DNA of 15,185 nucleotides, taken from the NCBI GenBank assembly GCA_045123075.1, contig JBGVIJ010000044.1:1-15185 (forward strand), read 5' to 3'. The notes below the pieces were generated by a model, which did not search any database, was not told the origin of the DNA, and was given only the letters and a program-made list of their open reading frames with translations. The position numbers and the translations under genes were made by a program. This DNA comes from JAHHUH01 sp045123075 (GTDB lineage Bacteria; Bacillota; Negativicutes; Acidaminococcales; Acidaminococcaceae). Position 1 is the stretch's first letter. Each line of letters starts with the position of its first letter. Shown here piece after piece: positions 6,150 to 14,105 of this stretch.

Positions 6150-7490
6150 ATGGAAGAAAAATATTACGCATTGTTAAACTACGGTTGTCAAATGAATGAG
6201 TCCGATACCGAGCATTACGCAGGTCAATTGGAAGAGCTTGGCTATAAAGCTATTGCTGATTTCCATGATGCAGATGTGATTATCGTTAATACTTGCTGCG
6301 TGCGCGAAAGCGCAGAAAAGAAAATTGCCGGCAAAATTGGCGAGCTGAAAGCTGTTAAGACTAAAAATCCTGAGCTTGTAATTTGTGTTGCAGGTTGCAT
6401 GGCTCAAAAAGATGGCGACAAGCTTATTAAAAAGCATCCCCATGTAGATTTGCTTTTGGGCACTGCCTATGTAAACGATTTTAAACAAATTCTGTTGGAT
6501 TATTTGGCAGAACGTGGTAACAAACGCAGAACCAGAGTGTATGATGACTTAACCATTCACCAAAGCGAGTTCGAAGGTAAAATGGTACGTCAAAGTAAAT
6601 TTGAAGCGTGGATTCCCATTATGTACGGTTGTAACAATTTCTGCACCTACTGCATCGTGCCTTACGTGCGTGGTCGTGAACGTAGCCGTAGCATGGAAAA
6701 CATTGTTGCAGAAATCGAAGCAGCAGTTGCTGATGGCTACAAGGAATTTACCTTGCTCGGTCAAAACGTTAACTCTTACGGTAAAGATTTTGGCGAGAAA
6801 GAAGCTTTTGCTAAATTGCTCCGTCGCGTAAATGAAATTCCCGGTGTTGACCGTATTCACTATATGACCAGTCATCCCAGAGATATGAGCGAAGAAGTTA
6901 TCAAAGCTGTTGCGGAATGTGAACATGTTTGCGAAAACTTCCACGTTCCTTTCCAATCCGGTAGCACTGAGATTTTGCGTCGCATGAACCGTGGCTACAG
7001 CCGTGAAAAATATTTGGAGCTTATCGCCCTGATTCGTAAGTATGTGCCTAACTGCACTATTACTACTGATATTATCGTAGGCTTCCCCGGTGAAACCGAA
7101 GCAGATTTTGAAGATACTCTTAATCTTGTAAAAGAAGTTGGCTTCGATGCTGCCTTCACCTTCATCTATTCTAAACGCAGTGGTACTCCTGCTGCGAAGA
7201 TGGATAACCAAGTTCCCCTTGATGTGAAGAAAGCACGCCTTAATAGATTGATGGAAGCTCAAAACATTAACAGCTTGAAATGCAATGAAAAGCTTATTGG
7301 CCAAGTTGTTGAAGTTTTAGCAGAAGGTCCCAGCAAAAATAAAGATGTTTGGAACGGTAGAACCCGTACCGGCAAATTAGTATTGTGGCCCTTGGAAGGC
7401 AAAACATACCAAGCAGGCGACAAAGTTTATGTGAAGATTGATACAGCGCAAACCTGGTTGTTGAAAGGCAAGGCGGTAGATAATGGCTAA
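6150..7490 (+). CDS. miaB: tRNA-2-methylthio-N6-dimethylallyladenosine synthase
   Basis: A radical-SAM methylthiotransferase that adds a methylthio group to C2 of i6A37 in tRNAs reading UNN codons, giving ms2i6A. It acts after MiaA, encoded five genes downstream. The 446-residue protein has the full family layout. The N-terminal cluster domain has three cysteines: C13 (YGCQMN), C49 (NTCCVRESAEKK) and C83 (AGCMAQ). The radical-SAM core has CNNFCTYC with C161, C165 and C168. A C-terminal TRAM domain (about 380-445) binds tRNA. The YGCQMNESD start and VPYVRGRERSR support MiaB over the related MtaB and RimO families. The gene begins the operon and its stop overlaps the mutS start by 8 nt (ATGGCTAA), so the two are translationally coupled. 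The low-numbered part of the gene carries long antisense ORFs, which I regard as shadows. Confidence 0.97.
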   Translation: MEEKYYALLNYGCQMNESDTEHYAGQLEELGYKAIADFHDADVIIVNTCCVRESAEKKIAGKIGELKAVKTKNPELVICVAGCMAQKDGDKLIKKHPHVDLLLGTAYVNDFKQILLDYLAERGNKRRTRVYDDLTIHQSEFEGKMVRQSKFEAWIPIMYGCNNFCTYCIVPYVRGRERSRSMENIVAEIEAAVADGYKEFTLLGQNVNSYGKDFGEKEAFAKLLRRVNEIPGVDRIHYMTSHPRDMSEEVIKAVAECEHVCENFHVPFQSGSTEILRRMNRGYSREKYLELIALIRKYVPNCTITTDIIVGFPGETEADFEDTLNLVKEVGFDAAFTFIYSKRSGTPAAKMDNQVPLDVKKARLNRLMEAQNINSLKCNEKLIGQVVEVLAEGPSKNKDVWNGRTRTGKLVLWPLEGKTYQAGDKVYVKIDTAQTWLLKGKAVDNG

Positions 7491-10050
7491 TTACACCCCC
7501 ATGGTGCAACAGTATTTAGATGTTAAAAACCAACATCCCAATGAATTACTGTTCTTCCGTTTGGGCGATTTTTACGAAATGTTTTTTGAGGATGCAATAA
7601 CTGCGTCCCGCGAACTGAATATTACTTTGACTAAGCGCCAAGAAAATATGCCTATGTGCGGTGTGCCGTACCATTCCGTAGATGGTTACATTGCAAAGCT
7701 GGTTAAGAAGGGTTATCGCATTGCTATTTGTGAGCAAGTGCAAGATCCCAAGGAAGCTAAAGGCATTGTGGAACGTAAGGTTATCAAAATCATTACTCCT
7801 GGTACTGCTATGAACGAGCAGCTTTTGGAAGATAAGCATAACCGTTTCTTAGTGTTCCTTGCTGAAAAAGACAACAGCTTGTGCCTAGTAGCAGCAGATG
7901 TTTCTACCGGTGAATGTCAATGGATAGTTGCTGATGGGGCAGAACGTATGCTGAATATTGCTGAACAGCTTTTCAGAATGCAACCTGCGGAAATCGTAGC
8001 TACTGATGGCATTGCACAATGGGATAAACTTAGTGAATGGTTTAATAGCAAATTGCCTGAATGTGCTGTAAGCATTTATAAAGGTTACGAAGTAGAAGAA
8101 AACTATTTTGCCAAACATTTTGCTAAGGTAGAAGTTCCTGCCTTCGTCCAAGAAACCGTTGAGTATTTACTGCGTTATCTCCACGCAACTGTTATGGCAG
8201 ATTTAAGTCATATCAATCGCTTGAACGAGATTGTCATTGAAAGCTTTATGAACCTTGACGCTACTGCCATCCGTAATTTGGAATTGGTACGCAATATGCG
8301 TGACGGTTCCAAGCGTGGCACTTTGCTTGACGTTTTAGATTTTACCAATACTTCTATGGGCGCACGCAAACTGCGTAGCTGGATTGAATGTCCGCTCCTT
8401 GATTTGGGCAAGATTTATGAACGCCAAGATGCGGTAGCAGAACTTTTAGATAATAGCACTTTGCGCGAGGCGGTAGTGGAGCGTTTGAAAGCTATCTATG
8501 ATTTGGAACGCATTGTTTCCAGATTGGAAGTAGGTAGTGCAAATGCACGCGACCTTGTTTCTTTGCGTACTTCTTTAGCAGTTTTGCCGGAAGTTAAAGC
8601 TGTGCTTGCTAATTGCAAGAGCCGTAAGCTGCAAAGAATTTATAATAACTTGCATGTTCACCAAGATATTTACGCCGCACTTGAAGCTGCTATCGTAGAC
8701 GAACCTCCTTTTTCCGTACGTGAAGGCGGTATGATTAGAAGCGGTTACAATGCAGAGCTTGACGAACTTCACATGATTGCTAAAGACAACAAGTCTTGGA
8801 TGCAAAACTTCGAAATGAAAATTAAAGAAGAAACCGGCATCAAGACTATTAAGGTTGGCTTCAATAAAGTTTTTGGTTATTACATCGAAGTTAGCAAAGG
8901 TCAAAGTGAAAACGTACCTGACTACTTCGTGCGTAAGCAAACCCTCGTCAATGCAGAGCGCTACATCGTTCCTGAACTGAAGGACTTTGAAAATAAAATC
9001 TTAGGTGCAAAAGAAAAGATTGAGCAATTGGAATACTATCTCTTTAGCCAATTGCGCGAGATGATTCGCTCCAAAATTAGTGAGATTCAAGAAACTGCAC
9101 GTGCTTTGGCAACTGTGGACGTACTCGTTTCCTTTGCCGTAAGTGCGTACAAATATAATTACATCCGCCCCGAACTGAATAACGGTGGCGAAATTAAAAT
9201 TACCGACGGTCGCCACCCTGTTGTGGAACGCTTGTTGGAAAAAGAAATCTTCGTTCCCAACAATGTGAATCTCAATAACAGCGATGAAAGCATGATTGTT
9301 ATTACCGGTCCTAATATGGCAGGTAAATCTACTTACATGCGCCAAGTTGCACTTTTGGTATTGATGACTCAAATGGGTAGCTTTATCCCTGCTCGTCAGG
9401 CTAGTGTTTGCCCCGTTGATAAAATCTTTACCCGCGTTGGTGCAAGTGATGACCTTGCTACAGGACAAAGTACTTTTATGGTAGAGATGAACGAAGTGGC
9501 ACAAATCCTCCGTTATGCTACCAAAGACAGCTTGATTATTCTGGACGAAGTTGGTCGCGGCACAAGTACCTTTGACGGTATGAGCATTGCTAAATCCGTT
9601 ATGGAATATATCCACGGTAAAATTAAAGCGAAGACTTTGTTTGCAACTCATTATCATCAATTGATTGCTTTGGAAAGTGAACTGCCCGGCGTGAAGAACT
9701 ATTCCGTTGCCGTTAAAGAACGTGGTAATGATATTGTGTTCCTGCGTCGTATTATCGCAGGCGGTACTGATAGAAGCTATGGCGTACACGTAGCACGTTT
9801 GGCTGGTTTGCCCAAGAAAGTTTTGGACAGAGCCAACGAAATTTTGCAAGAGTACGACCGTTGCGAAAGTGGTATTCGTCCTATACAACAACAAGCTGTA
9901 CAAGAAGAACCGCAAATGATGGGAAGCCTTTTTAGTAGCGGTTTGGCTGACCAAATTTTGGCTATTGATGTTATGAGCATGACACCTATCGAAGCAATGA
10001 ATGCTTTGTATAAATTACAGGAAGAAGCAAGGAAGGAGAGCGGTAGATAA
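7483..10050 (+). CDS. mutS: DNA mismatch repair protein MutS
   Basis: Recognises base mismatches and small loops, then slides on DNA in an ATP-dependent clamp state and recruits MutL. The 855-residue length is normal. The mismatch-reading motif FYEMF is at residues 30-34 (F30 and E32 equal E. coli F36 and E38). The connector, core and clamp domains follow. The ATPase has Walker A GPNMAGKST (609-617), the signature region DLATGQSTFMVEM, and Walker B LIILDEVGRGTS with D688 and E689. The C-terminal tail has QMMGSLF, which could be a sliding-clamp contact, and ends in the helical dimerisation segment (MTPIEAMNALYKLQ). The ATG overlaps the end of miaB by 8 nt, and the stop overlaps the mutL start by 1 nt (TAATG). 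All key residues are present and the gene looks fully functional. Confidence 0.98.
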   Translation: MANYTPMVQQYLDVKNQHPNELLFFRLGDFYEMFFEDAITASRELNITLTKRQENMPMCGVPYHSVDGYIAKLVKKGYRIAICEQVQDPKEAKGIVERKVIKIITPGTAMNEQLLEDKHNRFLVFLAEKDNSLCLVAADVSTGECQWIVADGAERMLNIAEQLFRMQPAEIVATDGIAQWDKLSEWFNSKLPECAVSIYKGYEVEENYFAKHFAKVEVPAFVQETVEYLLRYLHATVMADLSHINRLNEIVIESFMNLDATAIRNLELVRNMRDGSKRGTLLDVLDFTNTSMGARKLRSWIECPLLDLGKIYERQDAVAELLDNSTLREAVVERLKAIYDLERIVSRLEVGSANARDLVSLRTSLAVLPEVKAVLANCKSRKLQRIYNNLHVHQDIYAALEAAIVDEPPFSVREGGMIRSGYNAELDELHMIAKDNKSWMQNFEMKIKEETGIKTIKVGFNKVFGYYIEVSKGQSENVPDYFVRKQTLVNAERYIVPELKDFENKILGAKEKIEQLEYYLFSQLREMIRSKISEIQETARALATVDVLVSFAVSAYKYNYIRPELNNGGEIKITDGRHPVVERLLEKEIFVPNNVNLNNSDESMIVITGPNMAGKSTYMRQVALLVLMTQMGSFIPARQASVCPVDKIFTRVGASDDLATGQSTFMVEMNEVAQILRYATKDSLIILDEVGRGTSTFDGMSIAKSVMEYIHGKIKAKTLFATHYHQLIALESELPGVKNYSVAVKERGNDIVFLRRIIAGGTDRSYGVHVARLAGLPKKVLDRANEILQEYDRCESGIRPIQQQAVQEEPQMMGSLFSSGLADQILAIDVMSMTPIEAMNALYKLQEEARKESGR

Positions 10051-12014
10051 TGGAAATTAAAAACGTACAGGTTTTAGACACCAATACCGCCAACCAGATT
10101 GCTGCAGGCGAAGTTGTTGAAAAGCCTGCTTCCGTAGTAAAAGAATTAGTAGAAAATGCACTTGATGCAGGTTCTGATAAAATTGAAGTTACCATCTTCG
10201 CAGGTGGTACTGAATACATCCGTGTTGTAGATAATGGTAGCGGTATGAGCGAAGAGAACGCTAAATTGGCAGTGCTGCGCCATGCTACTAGCAAGATTGT
10301 CAGCGCTGATGACCTTATGACTTTGAACACCTTAGGCTTCCGTGGTGAAGCGTTGCCCAGCATTGCTTCTGTTTCCAATTTTACTTTGCTCACTCGTCCT
10401 GAAAGCGAAGAGTTTGCAACATCCATCCGCATTGATGGCGGCGAGAATATGGAATGCAGTAGCGCTGGTGGCAATGCAGGTACTACTGTTATTGTAGAAA
10501 ACCTTTTCTTCAACGTACCTGCTCGTCGTAAATTTTTAAAGACTACCGGTACTGAAGGTCGTTACATTAGTGAGCTTTTGACTAAGCTTGCTTTGTCTCG
10601 CCCTGATGTGCGTTTTAAACTTACACATAACGATAAAGAAGTACTGAGTACTCCGGGGGATGGGGACTTAACTTCTACTATTCGCTCTTTGTACGGCAAG
10701 AACGTTTCCGAAGAGCTTTTGAATGTTGATTTTAAGGATGAAAAGATTAAAATTGATGGTTATATTGGCAAACCTACCTTGCTGAAAGGTACTCGTCAAT
10801 GGCAAACTTTATTCGTTAATGGTCGTATGATTGGTAATAAAATGTTGGCTAAAGCTATTGATCACGCTTACCAATCTCAAATTCCTAAGAGCGGTTTCCC
10901 CTTTGTTGTGCTTAATATCACAGTGGATACTGCTTCTATCGACGTTAATGTGCATCCTCAAAAGAGTGAGATTAAATTCAGTGACGAAAGCACAGTTTAT
11001 AAGGCAATGTATAAGGCGCTTACTGATGCATTGACTAAGCCCATGAGTGCTCACAAAACTGAAGTAACTTTGCTGGATGATTCTGAACTGAATGTGTTTA
11101 TTCCTGAGCAAAAGGCTACTCCTGCTTTCGAAGCAAAGCCTGCTACAAAATATGAACCGCCCAAACCGCAAGTTTTTGAACCTATTTTCAAGAGTGATGC
11201 CGGAATGGGGGATATCTTTAAAACTCCGGAAAGACCTGTGCAAAATGAAGAGCAACCTTCTCAAGTGAAGTACCCTTCTTCCGAAAGAGGAAATGTCTTT
11301 AAACACAAGGATTACACTTACCAAGCAGTACAAGAGCCTGTGTTTACTATTAATGAAGCGCTTGAAGAGTTCGCTAAAAACGAACCTTTAACTACTGCAC
11401 CTGTGGAAGCAATTGCTTTCACCGATACTGATAGCGGTATTGATACTATTTGGCCTATTGGTCAAGTGGATAAAACCTTTATCATTGCTCAATCTGAAGA
11501 TGCTTTGTATTTGATTGATCAACACGCTGCTCATGAACGTATTTTGTTTGATAAGCTTGTTGCTGCTAAAGGTGATATTCCTGCGCAACAATTGTTGATG
11601 CCTATCTATGTTGATATGCAAGCTCAAGATATTGCTCTCATTGAAGAACATCACGATGAGTTCTTGCGTTTAGGCGTTGATATTGCTCCTGCTGGTGAAG
11701 AAATGCTTAGAATTTCCTGCTTGCCTACTGATATTAAGGCAGACGATGCAGAAGAATTCATTTTGGAAATTAGCAAGATGTTAAGAGAAATGCGTACCAT
11801 CAATCCAGCAGACTTGCGCCACGAAGTGTTGCATATGACTGCGTGCAAGGCTGCTATTAAAGCTGGTCAGCTTCTTAATATGCGTCAAATGCGTCAACTT
11901 ATTATTGATCTTTGCAATACAGAACATCCCTTTACCTGTCCTCATGGTCGCCCTTGTATGATTGAAATCACCACGGACGAACTGTATAAAATGTTCAAAA
12001 GGACTGGTTTTTAA
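10050..12014 (+). CDS. mutL: DNA mismatch repair protein MutL (endonuclease-type)
   Basis: Links mismatch recognition by MutS to strand incision. The 654-residue protein has an N-terminal GHKL ATPase: NALDAGS with the catalytic glutamate just before it (VENALDAG), VDNGSGM, HATSKI and GFRGEAL. A poorly conserved, charged and proline-rich linker runs from about 345 to 450. The C-terminal domain has the nuclease motif DQHAAHERILFD (490-501), ACKAAIK (598-604) and CPHGRP (630-635), the metal-binding set of MutL in bacteria that lack MutH. The last acid of DQHA(x)2E(x)4E is Asp rather than the usual Glu. QQLLMPI (513-519) matches the sliding-clamp contact of Bacillus MutL. The start codon shares an A with the mutS stop, with GGAGAG upstream, so translation should be coupled. 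Confidence 0.98.
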   Translation: MEIKNVQVLDTNTANQIAAGEVVEKPASVVKELVENALDAGSDKIEVTIFAGGTEYIRVVDNGSGMSEENAKLAVLRHATSKIVSADDLMTLNTLGFRGEALPSIASVSNFTLLTRPESEEFATSIRIDGGENMECSSAGGNAGTTVIVENLFFNVPARRKFLKTTGTEGRYISELLTKLALSRPDVRFKLTHNDKEVLSTPGDGDLTSTIRSLYGKNVSEELLNVDFKDEKIKIDGYIGKPTLLKGTRQWQTLFVNGRMIGNKMLAKAIDHAYQSQIPKSGFPFVVLNITVDTASIDVNVHPQKSEIKFSDESTVYKAMYKALTDALTKPMSAHKTEVTLLDDSELNVFIPEQKATPAFEAKPATKYEPPKPQVFEPIFKSDAGMGDIFKTPERPVQNEEQPSQVKYPSSERGNVFKHKDYTYQAVQEPVFTINEALEEFAKNEPLTTAPVEAIAFTDTDSGIDTIWPIGQVDKTFIIAQSEDALYLIDQHAAHERILFDKLVAAKGDIPAQQLLMPIYVDMQAQDIALIEEHHDEFLRLGVDIAPAGEEMLRISCLPTDIKADDAEEFILEISKMLREMRTINPADLRHEVLHMTACKAAIKAGQLLNMRQMRQLIIDLCNTEHPFTCPHGRPCMIEITTDELYKMFKRTGF

Positions 12015-12015
12015 T

Positions 12016-12792
12016 ATGCGCTTTGCTGTAACTGTAGGGCGTAAAGGCAGCGATGATTTGCTGACCGCTGCTAAAGAATGGGCTGAACACTTTGGCGTGA
12101 CTTTTATTGAGCGTCCGTCCAAGGGTAGTTTGGAAGAATTACGTCAGCAATATGAATTAGATGCAATTTTAGTTGCTACTGCAGATGGTCCCCAGATATA
12201 TAATAATGAAGGAACTTTCTTCTATCATCCGGGAATGGCTGTACTGCGTTTGCAACGTTTAAAAAATAATGAGCACGATCATTTCGCCAAAGCCTTAGAG
12301 CTTAGGGAAGGTATGCGTGTTTTAGACGGAACTTTAGGCTTGGCAGGTGACGCTGCCATTGCCAGTTACCTTGTAGGTGAAAAGGGTAAGGTTGTAGGGG
12401 TAGAAGCTTCTATTTTACTGCACTTTGTTGTAGAAAATGGCTTACGTGCTTACGAAGCAGAAGACCCTGATTTGACCGAAGCATTGCGTCGCATTACTAC
12501 AGTGCAAGCTACCGCGGAAGAGTATTTGGAAACTTGTGAAGAGGATGCTTTTGACGTAGTGTATTTTGACCCGATGTTCCGTTATCCGGTGCAAGGTTCT
12601 TCTGCCATGGAACCCTTACGCCCCGTTGCCTATGAATATCCTTTAAACCAAAGGACTATTGAATTGGCACTGAAGGTAGCACCTAAAATCGTCATTAAAG
12701 AGCGCAGTGAAAAAATTCTGCGTGAATATGGCTGCACAGAAATTTTAGGCGGAAGATATAGCCGCATTAAGTTTGGAATTATCAGGAGGTAA
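12016..12792 (+). CDS. Class I SAM-dependent methyltransferase, RsmJ-like family
   Basis: A 258-residue methyltransferase. The SAM-binding motif I is VLDGTLGLAGDA (about residues 102-113), followed by VVGVEAS at strand 2. The catalytic-site motif is VVYFDPMFRYP, and a C-terminal VIKERSEKI strand follows. The DGTLGLAGDA plus DPMF combination resembles RsmJ (E. coli 16S rRNA m2G1516 methyltransferase), so an rRNA or other RNA guanine target is plausible, but the N-terminal 90 residues differ and substrate is not established. I chose ATG 12016, one base after the mutL stop, with AAAGGA upstream (11998-12003); the longer in-frame start at 11962 lies inside mutL and has no clear ribosome binding site. 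Its last codons contain the GGAGGT that serves miaA. Position between mutL and miaA suits an RNA-modification role. Confidence 0.85.
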   Translation: MRFAVTVGRKGSDDLLTAAKEWAEHFGVTFIERPSKGSLEELRQQYELDAILVATADGPQIYNNEGTFFYHPGMAVLRLQRLKNNEHDHFAKALELREGMRVLDGTLGLAGDAAIASYLVGEKGKVVGVEASILLHFVVENGLRAYEAEDPDLTEALRRITTVQATAEEYLETCEEDAFDVVYFDPMFRYPVQGSSAMEPLRPVAYEYPLNQRTIELALKVAPKIVIKERSEKILREYGCTEILGGRYSRIKFGIIRR

Positions 12793-12795
12793 GCA

Positions 12796-13725
12796 ATGAA
12801 GGAAAGAGTTGCGGTTATTTTAGGACCTACGGCAACAGGAAAAAGTCATTGTGCCATTGAGCTGGCTAAACGCTTGAATGGTGAAATTATTTCCGGTGAT
12901 TCTATGTACGTATATAAAGGTATGGATATTGGCACTGCTAAACCTACTGAAGAGGAGCTAGCTTCTGCTCCTCACCACCTTGTAGATATTTTGCCTGCTG
13001 ATGCAAAATTTGACGTGGTGGATTTCAAAGAACGAGCAGAGCAATTGATTAAAGAGATTAATGCTCGTGGTAAATTGCCCATCATCGCAGGTGGTACAGG
13101 CCTTTACATTAAAGCGTTACTTGAAGGTTACGCTTTTAATAATGTAGATGCGGACGAAAGCTTGCGTAATGAATTAGAGCAATTTGCTTTGGAAAATGGC
13201 AAGGAAACACTCCACGCTCGTTTGGCTGAGCTGGACCCTGAGGCGGCGCAACGCCTGCACTTTAACGATACTCGTCGCGTGATTCGCGCTATTGAAGCTG
13301 CCATGAAAGGTGAAGAAGTAAACCAACACGGTGCAGAAGAATTGCCTTTCGATATGGTTGTTTTTGGCTTGAATATGCCTCGTGAAATTTTGTACGAGCG
13401 TATCAATAGACGTGTTGATATTATGCTTGAACAAGGTTTGGAAGCAGAAGTGCGTCGTTTGCTTGACGAAGGTGTACCTACCGATTGCCAATCCATGAAG
13501 AGCATAGGTTACCGTCAAATGCTGTGGCACATTGTCGATGGTATGGATTACGATTTTGCCGTAGATAAATTAAAACAGGCGACACGTAATTTTGCCAAAC
13601 GCCAAGTTACATTTTTCAAGGGAATGCCTTACATTGAATGGTTCGAATTGGACGCTGCTCCCGATTATGAAAATGTAGTGAACAGTATGGAGCAAAGACT
13701 TGTAGAAAAATTTAAACTGGTATAG
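12796..13725 (+). CDS. miaA: tRNA dimethylallyltransferase
   Basis: Transfers a dimethylallyl group from DMAPP to N6 of A37 in tRNAs that read codons starting with U, giving i6A37, the substrate of MiaB. The 309-residue length is typical. Near the N-terminus is the P-loop GPTATGKS (10-17). ISGDSMYVYKGMDIGTAKP follows (32-50), with D35 as the expected general base. HHLVDI and GGTGLYIKAL are also present. The C-terminal part has the DTRRVIRAIE and QSMKSIGYRQM family motifs. AGGAGGT ends 5 nt before ATG 12796 and overlaps the stop of the preceding methyltransferase gene. The hfq gene follows after 34 nt, the classic miaA-hfq neighbourhood. Confidence 0.98.
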   Translation: MKERVAVILGPTATGKSHCAIELAKRLNGEIISGDSMYVYKGMDIGTAKPTEEELASAPHHLVDILPADAKFDVVDFKERAEQLIKEINARGKLPIIAGGTGLYIKALLEGYAFNNVDADESLRNELEQFALENGKETLHARLAELDPEAAQRLHFNDTRRVIRAIEAAMKGEEVNQHGAEELPFDMVVFGLNMPREILYERINRRVDIMLEQGLEAEVRRLLDEGVPTDCQSMKSIGYRQMLWHIVDGMDYDFAVDKLKQATRNFAKRQVTFFKGMPYIEWFELDAAPDYENVVNSMEQRLVEKFKLV

Positions 13726-13759
13726 AATTATATGTAGAAAATGATTTGGAGGGGTTCCA

Positions 13760-14008
13760 ATGAACAATATGAACAAACCTGCAATGAACTTGCAAGATAG
13801 CTTCTTAAACCATGTACGTAAAGAAAATTTGGGCGTTGTAATCTATTTGATGAACGGCTTCCAACTTAGAGGTTTGGTAAGAGGCTTCGATAATTTTACT
13901 GTTATCATTGAAAACGAAGGTAAGCAACAACTGGTGTATAAGCACGCGATTTCTACTATCGCACCTGCTACTAATATTACCATTATGCAACCTGAAAAAC
14001 GTGACTAG
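13760..14008 (+). CDS. hfq: RNA chaperone Hfq
   Basis: A small Sm-fold protein that forms a hexameric ring, binds small RNAs and A/U-rich mRNA segments, and promotes their pairing. It has 82 residues, with a short C-terminal tail as usual in Bacillota. Sm1 is at about 10-50 (NLQDSFLNHVR, then LMNGFQLRGLVRGFDNF), and Sm2 at about 57-67 (LVYKHAISTI). Q12 and the Y60-K61-H62 triad match the proximal uridine-binding residues of E. coli Hfq (Q8, Y55-K56-H57). The rim patch is NHVRKE. A strong GGAGGGG ends 5 nt before ATG 13760, so translation is likely high relative to its upstream neighbours. It is the last gene of the operon. Confidence 0.98.
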   Translation: MNNMNKPAMNLQDSFLNHVRKENLGVVIYLMNGFQLRGLVRGFDNFTVIIENEGKQQLVYKHAISTIAPATNITIMQPEKRD

Positions 14009-14013
14009 AATAT

Positions 14014-14048
14014 AAAAAGAAACGTCGCAGTCGCGTCGTTTCTTTTTT
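14014..14048 (+). terminator. Rho-independent terminator after hfq
   Basis: An 11-bp stem (AAAAAGAAACG 14014-14024 with CGTTTCTTTTT 14037-14047), then a T-T mismatch and a CGC/GCG inner stem with an AGTC loop. The downstream side runs into T6. The upstream side starts with A5, so it could also work on the minus strand. It ends the miaB-hfq operon. Confidence 0.92.
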
Positions 14049-14055
14049 ATGTAGT

Positions 14056-14084
14056 AAATCGTTATAAGCACTGTCTAACGATTT
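14056..14084 (+). repeat. Inverted repeat in the xerD leader
   Basis: AAATCGTTA (14056-14064) and TAACGATTT (14076-14084) are perfect 9-bp arms around an 11-bp spacer, 21 nt before the xerD ATG. It could be an operator or a leader hairpin. It lacks a convincing T tract, and no good sigma-A promoter is seen in the 14049-14105 gap. Confidence 0.6.
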
Positions 14085-14105
14085 TGACGAAGCTGTAGGT
14101 ATCAA

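Noticed and set aside
6549..7304. A 251-codon open frame on the minus strand inside miaB
   Set aside because: The plus strand encodes a complete MiaB with all motifs. The antisense frame has no recognisable domain and no good ribosome binding site, and arises from biased codon use.
9098..9103. A second CACGTG core in mutS as a parS candidate (also 14832-14837 in xerD)
   Set aside because: Both have only the central six bases; the flanking GTTTC and GAAAC arms needed for parS are missing, and both lie in coding sequence.
9001..9954. A 317-codon open frame on the minus strand inside mutS
   Set aside because: It lies opposite the conserved MutS clamp and ATPase region; its translation is rich in His, Thr, Phe and Asn with no domain, the usual look of an antisense shadow.
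11962..12015. A longer start for the RsmJ-like methyltransferase inside mutL
   Set aside because: It would overlap the conserved MutL C-terminus by 53 nt without a ribosome binding site; ATG 12016, directly after the mutL stop, is the natural start.
14056..14084. A dif site next to xerD
   Set aside because: The arms are 9 bp with an 11-bp spacer and do not resemble the 11-6-11 layout or the TTATGTTAA-type XerD half-site. A parS site in the same window also argues against a terminus-region location.
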